Shown here: one piece after another, positions 62,454 to 64,000 of the stretch | How positions within the stretch are numbered: position 1 is the first letter of the stretch | Layout of the letters: each line of letters begins with the position of its first letter | Assembly: GCF_001039355.2 (NCBI RefSeq) | Contig: NW_019775474.1 | Location: 1-64,000 of the forward strand | Direction: 5' to 3' | DNA length: 64,000 bases | Source: Lingula anatina | Lineage: Eukaryota > Brachiopoda > Lingulata > Lingulida > Lingulidae | Made by a program: the position numbers and the translations under genes | The notes under the pieces: model-generated | The model's database searches: none | The model's input: the letters and a program-made list of their open reading frames with translations, nothing else | Told to the model about the DNA's origin: nothing

Positions 62454-63592
62454 ATATTTTCATGGTCTAATCACCTGGGGTGGAATGACCTTTCTCTATA
62501 GCGTTTTCCACCATGTCATTTTCCAGAGTAGTTTCATGCACTAACACATCTGCACCTTGAGCTATGCTAGCTATGCTGTCAGAGTTTGAAGTGTCTCCTA
62601 AGATGACAACTTTTTTACCGGGCTTATCTGGTCCTAGGACATCTTCTGGTTTTACCTGTGATGAAAAGGTAGGAAAAAATTGCAAAAGCCCAGTGTAAGG
62701 AACACAAGCCTCTTTAATACCATCATGTCGGGCCAAAACAGGCTGATCATTTTGATCATTTTAATAGACATTAGGAATAAATTGAATGTTCAAATTCAGA
62801 TTTTAGGCACAATCAGCTTATGAATCCAATTATATTAAATGATTAACATGGAATTTTCATGATACTTTTATTACAAAGAAGACACAAATGATATTTTTGA
62901 TAACACAGTAACTGTTGGTACGTTTTATATAATACCAACATCATCACAGTCATTTGATAAAAATACCTAGGAGTCCAAGAAATGACGGTAAAATTTTCTT
63001 TTTAAAACATATTATCAGACATTTTTATTGATAAGTTATAATTTATATCTTACCAATTCCCCACTGGGGGCAGTGATAGTTTCTCCTTTCTTAATCTTTG
63101 CATACAGCGGGCCTGGGAGGATGCCCTTGGATTTCAACACATCTACATTCAACCTGGAAAGGATACATACATGTACATGTATAACACTGCCCTATGCCAT
63201 CTACAAGTTTTGCTGTATGGATTGCTTTAACTACGCCAAGTTGTATTTTGTGTATATTTCACTCCTGTTGGGAAAACTTCAATGACATATAACTGGCAAT
63301 CATCTTTTCCAGAATGTCACAAAAATGTTAAATACAAAAATTTGCCATTTTATTTACATTCCTAAATGAGAGTGTTACCAAACATTTTATTTGGCAATAT
63401 TCTATTGGCCTTCATACTTAACCAAAATGGTTGTATGATGAAGACAATATGTCATGAGGTAAGTTGGTTCTGCTGTGAACACAACCAGTACCTCACCTGC
63501 CTGGCTGGCTGGCTTGCTGAATCACAAATCCAAAGCTTGGAATTCTGTGTGTAAGCCACGAGGCCTTTACACTGACTCCACTCTCCTCCAAC
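61365..63592 (-). CDS. ELAC1: ELAC1, short-form tRNase Z (C-terminal part; 5' exons beyond the window)
   Basis: Five exons, 5' to 3': 63497-63592, 63054-63153, 62475-62655, 62004-62107, 61365-61466, with all phases closing (about 194 residues). Visible blocks are [58 protein letters not shown], then [10 protein letters not shown] and a tail FDLMSFSIR ending at TAA. GDT, HETT, GHST and THFSQRY are the metal-binding and catalytic motifs IV-V region of metallo-beta-lactamase-fold RNase Z, which trims the 3' trailer of pre-tRNAs. The HxHxDH motif should lie upstream, outside the window. Length and lack of a duplicated N-terminal half suggest the short (ELAC1) form. Confidence 0.9.
61789..61996. 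mobile_element. Miniature TIR element, copy 3
   Basis: It shares CTAACTCCCTGGGGG, AATTACCCCCTAA, GACAGCAATTAAGTGAGACT and the terminal AGATCGATCC words with the two copies near 10.7-11.1 kb. Its inner-left 'actgggttcccat' matches the inverted right end 'tgggaatggtccca'. It lies in the last ELAC1 intron and ends within a few bases of the exon 62004 splice donor. Confidence 0.8.
62423..62457. repeat. (AAAT)n microsatellite
   Basis: About nine AAAT units just beyond the donor end of ELAC1 exon 62475-62655. Confidence 0.9.
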
Positions 63593-64000
63593 CTGAAGAA
63601 CAAAACATAACGCTGGGTTCACACTACATCATATTTCTTGTAGCCAAAAATAGCTCGAAAATATTGTACAACACTTTTGTACAACATCAATGGCAGTTTG
63701 TTTGGCTAAAACTTTTATAGCATCTTCATCAATAATATAGAATAAGCCTAGTATTTAGCTAAAATTTATAATCTTATGCTTTAGAGTATACAGCTACTCA
63801 GTACAGCTACTTGACAAACTTGATGGTGATGTCAGTAAAATTAGAAATGGACCCAACTTTACTCAGTAACAATACCAGAGGTCTTGGTGTCTTTATATTA
63901 AAGCAGTGGACTTAAAAAAATGTCAATAGGTTTTTCTCAGGTCTAAATTAGTCAAGATGTGAACACAGCTTCATATCGCTGCTTCAAATCCAAAGTTGTA
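63593..64000. other. ELAC1 intron reaching the window edge
   Basis: No exon recognised. The upstream ELAC1 exons must lie beyond 64000. Confidence 0.5.

Noticed and set aside
1-64000. CRISPR arrays, prokaryotic operons, rRNA or tRNA genes
   Set aside because: Nothing with regular spacers, ribosome-binding sites or cloverleaf structure was found; the DNA is clearly metazoan nuclear sequence.

Overview
The window is eukaryotic, metazoan DNA: AT-rich, split into many introns, and full of microsatellites (CT, GA, AT, CA), homopolymer runs and short inverted-repeat elements. Frequent TAGGCCTA and TACATGTA words, together with the gene content, suggest a marine invertebrate (deuterostome such as a hemichordate or echinoderm, or a lophotrochozoan). 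The sequence alone does not fix the species. Splice sites were read by eye and accepted when exon phases closed.

Layout. 1-4640: no gene recognised; repeats, including a duplicated segment carrying an oestrogen-response-element-like palindrome. 4716-8360 (+) and 8758-11876 (-): two tail-to-tail paralogues of a small secreted protein family I do not recognise; internal exons of 182, 158 and 213 nt are identical in length in both. 11877-15503: repeats and hairpins only. 15504-22612 (-): ten exons of a DH-PH Rho guanine nucleotide exchange factor, PLEKHG-like, with the 5' end not found. 23077-23687: fold-back element.

25231-54209 (-): a complete 39-exon KMT2A/KMT2B (MLL1/2, Trithorax) histone H3K4 methyltransferase. 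The joined exons total 16,197 nt (5,398 residues) with every phase closing. Order: menin-binding motif, basic region, two nuclear-receptor-like C4 fingers, CXXC, three PHD fingers, a bromodomain interrupted by a roughly 540-residue exon, extended PHD, FYRN, an 8-kb exon with a C2HC finger and at least seven AT-hooks, FYRC, WDR5-binding motif, SET and post-SET. The protein would read unmethylated CpG DNA (CXXC) and histone marks (PHD/bromodomain), bind menin and WDR5, and methylate H3K4.

57919-59181 (-): an intronless class A GPCR of adenosine/MECA type, with a decayed fragment of a relative about 0.6 kb upstream. 61365-63592 (-, continuing beyond the right edge): the C-terminal five exons of ELAC1 (short-form tRNase Z). 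The genes look like unrelated neighbours, not a functional cluster. The most notable content is the KMT2 domain architecture and the unrecognised secreted paralogue pair.
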